A DNA stretch of 64,000 nucleotides, taken from assembly GCA_964593795.1 (NCBI GenBank), contig CAZQJC010000040.1, forward strand, positions 1 to 64,000, given 5' to 3'. The stretch's first letter is position 1; each line of letters opens with the position of its first letter. Positions 1 through 7,017 of the stretch are shown here, one piece after another. The position numbers and the translations under genes are program-made. Below the pieces are notes generated by a model. That model ran no database searches. It saw only the letters and a list, made by a program, of their open reading frames with translations, and had not been told where the DNA came from. Source of the DNA: JAHFDS01 sp964593795 (GTDB lineage Bacteria > Myxococcota_A > Polyangia > JAHFDS01).

Positions 1-173
1 CATATGTCGATACCGAACTGGTTGGCATTCAGATCGATCGCTTAGATCTGGTTCACGTAAACGCCGAGCGCGATCTGCTCGGGCGCCGCGGCCCCCTCGG
101 CGCGCTCGTCTCGCATCGCTAAAGAGCCGAGGAGCGTGACGGCCGCGAGGGCCACGCGGAGCAGCGCAGGCAT
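1..173 (-). pseudogene. 5' end of a putative ligand-gated-channel-type ligand-binding protein, interrupted by an in-frame TAA
   Basis: Reading leftwards, an ATG at 171-173 opens 43 codons with a signal-peptide-like N-terminus (MPALLRVALAAVTLLGSLA) and ends GVYVNQI at a TAA (42-44). The same frame stays open past this stop to the window edge and reads AIDLNANQFGIDI. The two halves together resemble the first strands of the neurotransmitter-gated ion-channel ligand-binding domain of bacterial proteins, whose usual pattern is a GVYxNxI segment followed by IDLxxNxF and an aromatic-rich strand. That match is from memory. The start lies 11 bases after the stop of the preceding gene, so it looks like the last gene of the operon. 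The TAA could be a real nonsense mutation, a sequence error (TAC or CAA would restore the frame), or the true end of a short peptide. Confidence 0.42.
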
Positions 174-183
174 GTGAGCGAGG

Positions 184-369
184 TTATCCGATCGACGGGA
201 TGCAGCAGCCGGTCACGCAGAACGTCCCGGGGGGGCACATCAGCGGATCGACGCCGCCGGGTCCGCAGACGACCTGATCGCCGGGGCAGCGCAGCCCCGA
301 GCCGCCGCCGTCTCCGGCCGAGGTGCTACCAGCAAATGCGAGCAGCGTACAGAGCACCCAGTGCTTCAC
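184..369 (-). CDS. small secreted Cys-rich peptide
   Basis: This 61-residue protein has an N-terminal signal peptide (MKHWVLCTLLAFAGSTSAG, probable cleavage after TSA or SAG). A short Gly-rich stretch follows, then a compact Cys-rich tail with CPGD, VVC, MCPPG, FCVTGCC and CIP elements. The six cysteines of the mature part imply a disulphide-locked mini-domain outside the cytoplasm. The start is GTG, sharing bases with the TGA of the upstream lipoprotein gene (GTGA overlap), so its translation is probably coupled. I do not recognise a named family. It could be a secreted binding knot, a toxin-like peptide or a small surface protein. Confidence 0.62.
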   Translation of the reverse strand: MKHWVLCTLLAFAGSTSAGDGGGSGLRCPGDQVVCGPGGVDPLMCPPGTFCVTGCCIPSIG

Positions 370-1115
370 GAACCTCCTCCGGCCAGGGCCGACGCGTCCT
401 TGTGCTCCCCCGCACCGAGCGCGCCGTCGCCATCCGTGTCGCGGAACAGACGCGCAGAGCGCTGCACCGCGTCGCGGAAGGACATGTAGATCGTCTTGTT
501 GTCGTTCCTCGAGATCACGATCGGATCACCCGCCGCCGCGTCGATCGCTGCCGCGTCGATCCACGTCGAGTAGTCGAAGCCCACGAACAGCGACTCCGTG
601 ACCCCCTTGAGCTCGAACCCGCCGCCGCGCGCGTCGAGCCGGAAGTCCTCGAGGAACTCGCCGCGGATCGAGAAGCGCTTGCCCATCGCCGTGCGCCCCT
701 CGACCAGCATCGAGAGCCCCGCGAGCGCCGGATCCGCCCCCGCGGGCAGCGTGTCGCTGGGCGTGAGCTGCTTCCATCGCATCTCGAACCGGCAGAACTT
801 CCGGCCCGTGAGCGGCAGCGGCGCCGGCTCGGGCAGGACGCCCCCGCCGAGCAGATCGGCCACGAGCGGCCCCTCGAGCTGCACGCGGTCGTCGCCCTCG
901 CAGTTGGCCGCGTCGCGCAGGCGCACGCGGTCCACGACGATGAGGGCCTTGTCGAGCGTCACGCCCGCCGCATTGCCGCGCTTGGCGCCCGCCGTGCCGT
1001 CGAAGGCGACGAGGTCGAGGGTCGTTCGTGGCGGGTTGCCCACCGAGGTCCCGACCTGGTCTCCCCCGCAGGCACTCACGGTGAGCAGCGTCCAGAGCAA
1101 ATGACTCGGCTTCAC
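366..1115 (-). CDS. putative lipoprotein paired with a TIGR02147 regulator
   Basis: A 249-residue protein with a lipoprotein signal ending in a VSAC lipobox near residue 16, followed by the segment GTSVGNPP, which I associate with lipoproteins encoded beside TIGR02147 genes in Myxococcota. The body is beta-rich and has no catalytic motif I recognise. Near the C-terminus, DTDGDG followed by GAGE resembles a calcium-binding DxDxDG loop. It starts with GTG, overlapping the TGA of the regulator gene (GTGA), with AGGAGGAA upstream. The likely location is an envelope membrane; function is unknown. Confidence 0.75.
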   Translation of the reverse strand: MKPSHLLWTLLTVSACGGDQVGTSVGNPPRTTLDLVAFDGTAGAKRGNAAGVTLDKALIVVDRVRLRDAANCEGDDRVQLEGPLVADLLGGGVLPEPAPLPLTGRKFCRFEMRWKQLTPSDTLPAGADPALAGLSMLVEGRTAMGKRFSIRGEFLEDFRLDARGGGFELKGVTESLFVGFDYSTWIDAAAIDAAAGDPIVISRNDNKTIYMSFRDAVQRSARLFRDTDGDGALGAGEHKDASALAGGGS

Positions 1116-1957
1116 GACGGTTCCTCCTGCGGCTGCGAGAGCGGGAAAAGCTGGATGTTCAACTGGTAGACGGTGTGCCCCTTCGGGTCGGCGTCACACC
1201 TTTCGAGCAGCTCGTCGCGGAAGCGGTGGATGCGCTCCTTGACCTCCGCGACGGTCTCCGCGGAGACGCACACCGTGAGCGCGCTGATGTCGCGCTGCTC
1301 ACGCCGCACGAGCTCCATCGAGCCGGCGGCTCGCTCGAGCATCTGACGATGGTAGTTCACGACCGCGATGGATTGCACCTCGTGCCCCGTGGTCAGGCTC
1401 GGGTCGCCGCGCACGACGCGGCCGTCCTCGCCTCGCACGAGGAGCCCGAGCTCGAACAGGAGCTTGAGCGCGGCCTTGGCCTCCCCCGTCGTGATCCGCG
1501 GCACGAGCTGGCGCGCGATCCACGCCGGCTCGTCGCGGAAGTCTTCGCGTCCCGCCAGCTCGCGGATCGCCGGGTAGAACCAGTTCGACAGGTACTCGAA
1601 CATCCCGCCGTCGATCTTGCGCGCCTTCTGGAACCGCCGGCTCTGCGACACGCGCTCGAACGCCCGGTTCGCCTCGTCGTTGCTCGCGGCCTGGTTGAGC
1701 GCCACGAGATCGCCGAAGAACCGTGACTCCTCGGCCGACAGGTGCAGCGCCTTGCAGAAGCGCTCCACGCTGTCCTTGCCCAGGTTCCGCTGGCCGTCCA
1801 TCACGAGCTTGAGGAAGTTCGGCGACGAGAAGCCCGCCTGGCGAGAGAAGAAGCGGAAGGAGAACTGTGGCCGCCGCTCCTTCTCGTACGCGTAGACCTC
1901 CCGGAGGTAGAGCCGGTAGTCGAGGTACTCGAAGATGCTGGGCCGCTCGCGGTCCAC
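1112..1957 (-). CDS. TIGR02147-family (DUF4423) regulatory protein
   Basis: A 281-residue protein opening with the family signature (SIFEYLDYRLYLREVY), then a helix-turn-helix-like stretch (FSFRFFSRQAGFSSPNFLKLV), then the conserved long helical C-terminus ending in VYQLNIQLFPLS. TIGR02147 proteins are known from Fibrobacter, Bdellovibrio and Myxococcota and usually sit beside secreted or lipoprotein genes; their biochemical role is poorly defined but a DNA-binding function is generally assumed. The start is GTG with GGAGGA eight to nine bases upstream; an upstream lipoprotein gene ends 20 bases before it and a second overlaps its stop. It probably controls its own operon, possibly through the palindromes at 2920-3085. 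Confidence 0.88.
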   Translation of the reverse strand: MDRERPSIFEYLDYRLYLREVYAYEKERRPQFSFRFFSRQAGFSSPNFLKLVMDGQRNLGKDSVERFCKALHLSAEESRFFGDLVALNQAASNDEANRAFERVSQSRRFQKARKIDGGMFEYLSNWFYPAIRELAGREDFRDEPAWIARQLVPRITTGEAKAALKLLFELGLLVRGEDGRVVRGDPSLTTGHEVQSIAVVNYHRQMLERAAGSMELVRREQRDISALTVCVSAETVAEVKERIHRFRDELLERCDADPKGHTVYQLNIQLFPLSQPQEEPS

Positions 1958-1976
1958 TCGCTGGATCCTCCGTCGG

Positions 1977-2840
1977 TCAGTGCGTGGCGCGGATGGAGTC
2001 CGCGACGCTGTGCGCGATCTCCTTGCCGTTCTTGGCGTCGTTCGGGTCGAGGAGCGTGCCGCGGTTGTTGCCGCGCTGGCCCGCGAACCACTTCGTCAGG
2101 TCGAACTGCACCGTGAGCGTCGTCGTGGCCGCGGTCGTGTCGAGCACGAGCGCCGGCGCGATCGGGTAGAAGCCGTTCATCGACTGCTGGCCCTTGTACT
2201 GGAACGCGGCGCCGTTCCACGTGCCGTCGATGACGATGTTGGAGTTGCCGCCCGTGACGAAGTCGGCGAACACGTCCGGCGCGGCGGCGACCGCGGCGGC
2301 CTCGGCCGGCGCCTTCGGGTTGATCTTGTGGAAGTGGATGGCGAGGTGGTCGTACGTGCCCGTGAGGATGCCGGCGACCGTGAGGTTGGTCGGCATGCCC
2401 GTGAGGTCGAGCTCGATCACCGTCGCGCCCGCCTTGAAGTGATAGCCGTCGTCGCCGTCGGCGTCGTCGCCCGCGCCGCCCGCGCCGCCCGCGCCGCCCG
2501 CGCCGTCGAGCAGCAGGTTCTTGGCGCCGCCCCCCGCGGTGAGCTGCGCCGACTCGGTCGAGTCCGAGACGCCGTCCACCTCGGACGTCGGGTGGCCGGG
2601 GCCGTGGAGCTGGACCTGCTTGGCGAGCAGGCGGGCCCGGTTGATGACGAGGGTGTTCGTCCCGTCCGTCAGGGTGGCCAGGATCGGGCGCTTGCCCGTG
2701 GGTGCCTGCGTGAGCGCAGCGGGCTGGCTGACGGAGAGATCGAGCCGGACCTGGGCGCGCCCCTGGCTGCTGTCGCCGCCGCATCCGACGAAGAGCCCGA
2801 GGGCGATCGTGCTGCAACCGAGAGTGCGAAGCAGCGTCAT
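1977..2840 (-). CDS. putative lipoprotein, first gene of the TIGR02147 operon
   Basis: The start chosen is the ATG at 2838-2840, which has an AAGGAGT ribosome-binding site and gives a clean lipoprotein signal (TLLRTLGCSTIALGLFVGC, Cys at about residue 20). The frame is open further upstream but without signal-peptide logic. The 287-residue product has a beta-rich fold and a Gly/Ala repeat (GAGGAGGAGGAG) encoded by a 9-base tandem repeat around 2465-2500, followed by an acidic DDADGDD stretch. No catalytic motif is visible. The wording LTGMPTNLTVAGILTGTYDHL recalls DUF4382-like carbohydrate- or surface-associated lipoproteins, but that link is weak. The regulator gene follows after 20 bases. 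Confidence 0.72.
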   Translation of the reverse strand: MTLLRTLGCSTIALGLFVGCGGDSSQGRAQVRLDLSVSQPAALTQAPTGKRPILATLTDGTNTLVINRARLLAKQVQLHGPGHPTSEVDGVSDSTESAQLTAGGGAKNLLLDGAGGAGGAGGAGDDADGDDGYHFKAGATVIELDLTGMPTNLTVAGILTGTYDHLAIHFHKINPKAPAEAAAVAAAPDVFADFVTGGNSNIVIDGTWNGAAFQYKGQQSMNGFYPIAPALVLDTTAATTTLTVQFDLTKWFAGQRGNNRGTLLDPNDAKNGKEIAHSVADSIRATH

Positions 2841-3151
2841 GGGTGACTCCTTGCGTGTCCTCATGCCCTCGACAGTGCCGCCTTTCGGCTCCCCTGACAA
2901 GGCCTCCGAGAGCATTTTGGTATTCAGTTGGAATACGGACGCCTCGTATACGACCGGGGCTTGAGCCCCCGATCGGGGTGTCGTCTCCCCACCAGAGCCA
3001 CCATCATTGCTACGAATTTATTGCTGTATGTGGGATCTGTCTCCGCCAAGCCCTCGTCTTCTCGCGTATTCGGAGTGTATACGAAGATTATCGACTAACA
3101 GAAGATCTGGTATGCAACGTGGAGAGTGACCGGAGCAGGAGGAAATCCAGC
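2841..3151. promoter_or_regulatory. divergent control region with CGTAT/ATACG palindromes
   Basis: This 311-base region separates two divergent lipoprotein genes and is clearly richer in A/T than its surroundings, especially 3005-3120. It carries three related symmetrical elements: GTATTC-5-GAATAC at 2920-2936, the perfect palindrome TCGTATACGA at 2944-2953, and a CGTAT...ATACG pair at about 3065-3083. Repeated half-sites between divergent genes are what a dimeric regulator would bind. The obvious candidate is the TIGR02147 protein encoded two genes away. I could not assign confident -35/-10 boxes. A GGAGGAAA ribosome-binding site precedes the rightward gene at 3152. Confidence 0.5.
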
Positions 3152-3925
3152 ATGCGCAACCTTCTCTCTCCCCTGTTCGTCGCGGCCGCCCTGCAGGCCT
3201 GCGGCGGCGACGGCAACCCCCAGGGGCAGGACACCGAATGGCAGAGCATGGTCGGGGACGATCAGGTGAAGATCGTCACCGACTGCACGGGCGTCGAGTT
3301 CTGCATCCCGTCCTGCGTGAATACGGGGACCGACGACGTCTGCGCCAACACGCAGCCGCCCGCCACCGGCGGCTGCTGGGTCACCGGCGGCGGCTACGTC
3401 GACAGCACCGACGGCAAGGACACCTTCGGCGGCAACGGCATGTCGATGAAGGACGGCCGCATCCGCGGGCAGTGGCAGCACGTCGATCACGGCACCGGCA
3501 ACAAGATGCACGGCCAGGTGTCCTACTTGGTGTGCCGGCAGGTCGACGAGCCCGGCCCGGGCCACCCGAACGGCCCGCAGCACGACTTCAAGATCAACCA
3601 GGCCTACTACGGCGGCCCGGCGCGCTGGTTCGACGCGGCCGCCGACGGCTGGAGCGAGGGCTACTGGTTCGACATCATGGCCGAGGACCACGGCGAGCCG
3701 GGCAACCTCCACGCCGGTGGCAACCCCGCCAAGGGTCCGGACGATCCCGTCGCCGACGAGTACCACCTGACCGTCCGCAAGATGGACGGCGCCACGCAGT
3801 CCGGCACGGTCGTCTACAAGGTCGGCAACCCCTTCACAGGCGGCAACTTCCAGATCCATCCACCCAACGGCGGCCACCCCTACCAGGCCGGCGAGCTCCC
3901 CGCCTGGGTCGACTGGCAGCCGTAG
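3152..3925 (+). CDS. secreted lipoprotein with a post-COAP-1-like domain
   Basis: A 257-residue protein starting at the ATG preceded by GGAGGAAA; the frame is open upstream but that part lies in the control region. The signal MRNLLSPLFVAAALQAC gives a lipobox Cys at residue 17. Cys pairs follow at about 50-75. The main domain starts with GGCWVTGGGYV and continues DGKDTFGGNG and GQWQHVDHGTG. This Gly-rich beta pattern with a later DH element resembles the post-COAP-1 domain of secreted actinobacterial and myxobacterial proteins. The match is from memory. No catalytic residues are evident; a surface structural or binding role is likely. Confidence 0.72.
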   Translation: MRNLLSPLFVAAALQACGGDGNPQGQDTEWQSMVGDDQVKIVTDCTGVEFCIPSCVNTGTDDVCANTQPPATGGCWVTGGGYVDSTDGKDTFGGNGMSMKDGRIRGQWQHVDHGTGNKMHGQVSYLVCRQVDEPGPGHPNGPQHDFKINQAYYGGPARWFDAAADGWSEGYWFDIMAEDHGEPGNLHAGGNPAKGPDDPVADEYHLTVRKMDGATQSGTVVYKVGNPFTGGNFQIHPPNGGHPYQAGELPAWVDWQP

Positions 3926-3954
3926 CCCAGCCCACGATCTCGAGACAGGTCTCC

Positions 3955-4028
3955 GACGTGGACGTGGACGTGGACGTGGTCGTGGACGTGGACGGCTTTT
4001 TTCCGGGCCGATCGTCCAAGTCCACGTC
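3955..4028 (+). repeat. GACGTG hexanucleotide array with inverted partner (terminator-like)
   Basis: Six and a half copies of the hexamer GACGTG (one as GTCGTG) run from 3955 to 3993. They are followed by GGCTTTTTTCCGGGCC and by GTCCAAGTCCACGTC at 4014-4028, which is the near-complement of the array. The transcript can therefore fold into a long stem with a T-containing loop. It sits directly after the lipoprotein gene and may act as a terminator, but the T tract is in the loop, not after the stem. A second GACGTG array lies at 21876-21909. Confidence 0.6.
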
Positions 4029-4067
4029 TACGCCCCTCTGAATCCCCGGCGCCCCTACAATTCCCGC

Positions 4068-5729
4068 ATGCTCCCCGCGCGGCTCCTCCTCGCCTCCGCC
4101 CTCCTCCTCGCGTGCGGCGAGGTCGCGCGCTACCCAGGCGGCACCGGCGGCACCGGCGGCACCGGCGGCACCGGCGGCACCGGCGGCACCGGCGGCACCG
4201 GCGGCCCCTCGCCGACCGCGACCGTTGCGCTCATGCGCACCCTCGACGAGCTCGCGGCCTTCGGCCAGAAGCGCGTCGGCACCCCCGGCGGCAAGCAGGC
4301 CCAGGAGTACCTCCTCGCGCGCTTCCGGGAGATCGGCCTCGAGGACGTGCACACCGAGGACTTCCAGTTCCCGCGCCACGAGGTCGCCGAGGCCACCGTC
4401 ACGATCAAGAACGGCTTCGGCCCGGCCGCGCCCGTCGGCTTCGACGTGTTCGAAGGCTCCGGCAGCGGCGACGTGGACGCGGCGGTCGTGTTCGTCGGCG
4501 CCGCGGTCGAGGGGCTCGGCGGCGTGAGCGTCAGCGGCAAGATCGCGCTCGTCCAGCGCAACCCCGCGCTGCACCGCTCCACGCAGTTCTTGAACGTCGC
4601 CCGGGCCGGCGCCGCCGCGATGCTCTACGTCTCGCAGGCGCCCGACAACCTCCGGCAGGTCGGCTCGGTGCGCCGCGCCTTCGACGCGGTGGGCCCCATC
4701 CCCGCCGTCACGATCGGCTCCGAGGACGGCGAGGCCCTCATGCGCTCGCTCGCGATGAACCTGCCGGTCTCCGCGCAGATCAAGGTGCGCGCGGAGGGCC
4801 TGCCGGGCACCGGCGGCAACGTCGTCGGGCGCATCCGCGGCCGGGAGGGCAACCGCGGCCAGCTCGTCATCGGCGCCCACTTCGACACCTGGTTCGTCGG
4901 CTCGGTGGACAACACGAGCGGCGTGGCCGCGCTGCTCGCGCTCGCCGAGCTCCGCACCCGCCGCGGCGACAAGCCCCGCTACGATCTCGTGTTCGTCGCG
5001 TGGGACGGCGAGGAGGTCGGCCTCTTCGGCGGCTACAGCTACGTCCGCCAGCACACGGTGCTCACGCGCGAGCCCGTGCTCGCGATCCTGAACTTCGAGA
5101 TGCCGTCCTCGAAGGACGCGTCGCTGCAGGCGCTCGGCCACTCGAACACGCCCGTCCTCGAGATGGCGCTCGAGGACGCGATGCTCAACCGCACGTACAC
5201 GTTCTACGTCGGCCTCGACGTGGTGCCCTCGTTCTTCGGCGGCATCATCCCGACCGACATCCAGGGCGCGTACCGCGTCGGCATCCCGACCGCGAGCACC
5301 GTGGTGGACACGGCCTACTACCACACGACCGCCGACACGCCCGACAAGGTCGACCTCGCGATCCTCGCCGAGGCCTCCGAGCGCTTCGACAAGGCGCTCG
5401 ACGGGCTCGACGCCGCCGAGCCTTCCGCGTTCGCGGTGCGCGATCCGAAGCTGTGGCAGCTCGATCTCGCGCTCGCCGCGGATGGCTACGACGTGACCGT
5501 GAAGGACTCGACGGGCGCGCCGCAGCCGAACGCCTCCGTCGGCATGACGGTCTTCTACGATCACTACTTCCCCGCCGGCGACGTCACCGCGACGAGCGGC
5601 GCCGACGGCAAGGTGCACCTCGCGATGGACCCCGCCTGGCAGCGCATGGGCACGGGCAACCGCTTCGTCCACCTGTGGGCGGGCACCGACTACCCGCTCG
5701 TCGAGGCCATCCTCTCGCTCGGGCCGTGA
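4068..5729 (+). CDS. M28-family metallopeptidase lipoprotein with PA domain
   Basis: A 553-residue predicted zinc aminopeptidase. A lipobox (LLLAC) at about residue 16 is followed by a Gly-Gly-Thr linker encoded by about eight tandem copies of GGCGGCACC. Residues roughly 45-120 are the first peptidase segment, about 125-230 a protease-associated (PA) insert, and the catalytic core follows: H271-x-D273, D281 in DNTSG, E315/E316 in DGEE, and H419 in YYHTTADTPDKVD. These are the usual M28 zinc ligands and catalytic acid. The last 80 residues resemble a carboxypeptidase-type beta-sandwich. It is predicted to sit on the envelope and trim extracellular peptides, consistent with a predatory or saprophytic lifestyle. 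Confidence 0.9.
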   Translation: MLPARLLLASALLLACGEVARYPGGTGGTGGTGGTGGTGGTGGTGGPSPTATVALMRTLDELAAFGQKRVGTPGGKQAQEYLLARFREIGLEDVHTEDFQFPRHEVAEATVTIKNGFGPAAPVGFDVFEGSGSGDVDAAVVFVGAAVEGLGGVSVSGKIALVQRNPALHRSTQFLNVARAGAAAMLYVSQAPDNLRQVGSVRRAFDAVGPIPAVTIGSEDGEALMRSLAMNLPVSAQIKVRAEGLPGTGGNVVGRIRGREGNRGQLVIGAHFDTWFVGSVDNTSGVAALLALAELRTRRGDKPRYDLVFVAWDGEEVGLFGGYSYVRQHTVLTREPVLAILNFEMPSSKDASLQALGHSNTPVLEMALEDAMLNRTYTFYVGLDVVPSFFGGIIPTDIQGAYRVGIPTASTVVDTAYYHTTADTPDKVDLAILAEASERFDKALDGLDAAEPSAFAVRDPKLWQLDLALAADGYDVTVKDSTGAPQPNASVGMTVFYDHYFPAGDVTATSGADGKVHLAMDPAWQRMGTGNRFVHLWAGTDYPLVEAILSLGP

Positions 5730-5748
5730 ACCCGAAAGGACCGTGAAA

Positions 5749-6273
5749 ATGAAGCGCGTTCGCCTTGCTCTGCTCGCCGTTCCCCTGGCCCTGTCTCTGC
5801 TGCTTCCCACCGCCACGGCGCGCGCCGCGGGGGGCCCACACTCTGCCGGGAAGTTCGGCGCCGGCCTCGTGGTCGGCTACCCGGGCGTGGGCCTGAGCTT
5901 CAACTACTTCCTCTCCAGCAAGATGTCGCTGCAGATCGATCCAACCTTCTACTTCCGCGACTCGAGCAGGAACGGAGGCGGCGGCGAGGGCGGCATCGGC
6001 AGCCGGCTCGATCTGCTCTTCTGGCCCTCCACGCTCGTCTCGTGGCCCTTCGCGAACCTCGACTGGCTGATCGGGCCGGGCCTGAACCTCTACGTCGGCA
6101 ACGGGGGCTTCGCGCTCGGCGCCGAGGCCCCGATCGGGATCTCGCTCGCCTTCAAGGGCGCGCCGGTCGACGTCTCGCTCGAGCTCATCCCCGTCCTGCG
6201 CCTCGTCGACAGCGGCGGCGCCGACATCCGTCTCGGCATCGGAGCGGCGCTGAGCGCCCGCTACTACTTCTGA
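5749..6273 (+). CDS. outer-membrane beta-barrel protein
   Basis: The ATG at 5749 is chosen because GAAAGGA lies eight bases upstream; a GTG two codons earlier is too close to it. The 174-residue product has a clear signal peptide (RLALLAVPLALSLLLPTATARA, cleavage near residue 26). The body alternates hydrophobic and polar residues with glycine turns, and the C-terminus ends ALSARYYF, the terminal aromatic expected of outer-membrane barrels. The pattern suggests a small eight-strand barrel like the BAPKO_0422-type family, assigned on pattern only. It follows the M28 peptidase gene by 19 bases and may be co-transcribed. Confidence 0.75.
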   Translation: MKRVRLALLAVPLALSLLLPTATARAAGGPHSAGKFGAGLVVGYPGVGLSFNYFLSSKMSLQIDPTFYFRDSSRNGGGGEGGIGSRLDLLFWPSTLVSWPFANLDWLIGPGLNLYVGNGGFALGAEAPIGISLAFKGAPVDVSLELIPVLRLVDSGGADIRLGIGAALSARYYF

Positions 6274-6439
6274 TCGATCACGTCTATCAGAGCGGTCCAT
6301 CCGCAATGATTTCGGCTGCGAGCGCAAGAGTTTCGCTCGCCAGGAGGTGATTCCGGCCTTACGTAGAGGGTGTGCCGCTAGGGAGCGTTGGCAGAGGCTT
6401 GTGCCTCGCCGGTGCCGGCCTCGGGGCCCTTGGCCTCTC

Positions 6440-7009
6440 CTGATCGAGGACCTGCTGGACATCGCGCGGATCGAGGCCGCCGGAGGGCTTCCGATCGAGC
6501 CGAAGCCGGTGCGCGTGGGCGCGCTGGCCGAGGAGGCCGTGGAGATGCTCGCCTCGGCGGCCACCGCAGCGGCGATCCGTCTGGAGGCAGAGGTTCCACC
6601 CGACCTGCCCCTCGCCTGGGGGGACGAGGCGAGGATCGTCCAGTTGCTCGGCAACCTGATCGGCAACGCCCTGAAGTTCACCCCGGAGGGTGGGCAGGTC
6701 CGGATCACCGCCGCGCTGGCCGGCGCGGAGATCGTCGTCTCGGTCTCCGACACCGGTGCGGGCATCCCGCCGGATCAGGTGCCCCACCTGTTCGATCGCT
6801 TCTGGCAGGCGAAGAAGACCGACCGGCGGGGCGCGGGCCTGGGGCTCGCCATCGCCAGGGGCATCGTCGAGGCGCACGGCGGGCGCATCTGGGCCGAGAG
6901 TGAAGCGGGCCACGGGAGCCGGTTCCTTTTTTCGCTGCCCCTCGTCCCTGCCGCCGCCGTGTCCAAGGCCGAGGCCCCGCGGCTTGTCCTTCCGGCCCGG
7001 CTCCGGTAG
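6440..7009 (+). pseudogene. truncated sensor histidine kinase (ATPase domain only)
   Basis: Coding similarity starts abruptly at LIEDLLDIARIEAG, the tail of a HisKA dimerisation helix, and continues through a full HATPase_c domain with the N box (NLIGNALKFTPEGG), DTGAGIP, the F-box-like LFDRFWQ, GAGLGLAI and the closing GSRFLFSLPL. The H box with the phosphorylated histidine and all sensor domains are missing. The frame is open back to a GTG at 6347 but that 31-codon lead is Arg-rich and unlike kinase sequence. The gene therefore looks like the 3' remnant of a hybrid or PAS-type kinase cut by an old rearrangement. Without a histidine it could at most act in trans. Confidence 0.75.
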
Positions 7010-7017
7010 AAACCCGC

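Noticed and set aside
4137..4208. Tandem repeat considered as a CRISPR-like array
   Set aside because: Units are contiguous without spacers and encode the Gly-Gly-Thr linker of a lipoprotein in frame.
3834..5816. Long antisense open frame covering the M28 peptidase gene
   Set aside because: It is Arg/Ala/Val-rich with no domain, and runs through the GACGTG array. Such mirror frames arise from G/C third positions and occur opposite nearly every gene here.
6347..6439. Arg-rich N-terminal lead of the histidine kinase remnant as a sensor domain
   Set aside because: The 31 codons have no similarity to any kinase input or H-box region and look like intergenic sequence in an open frame.
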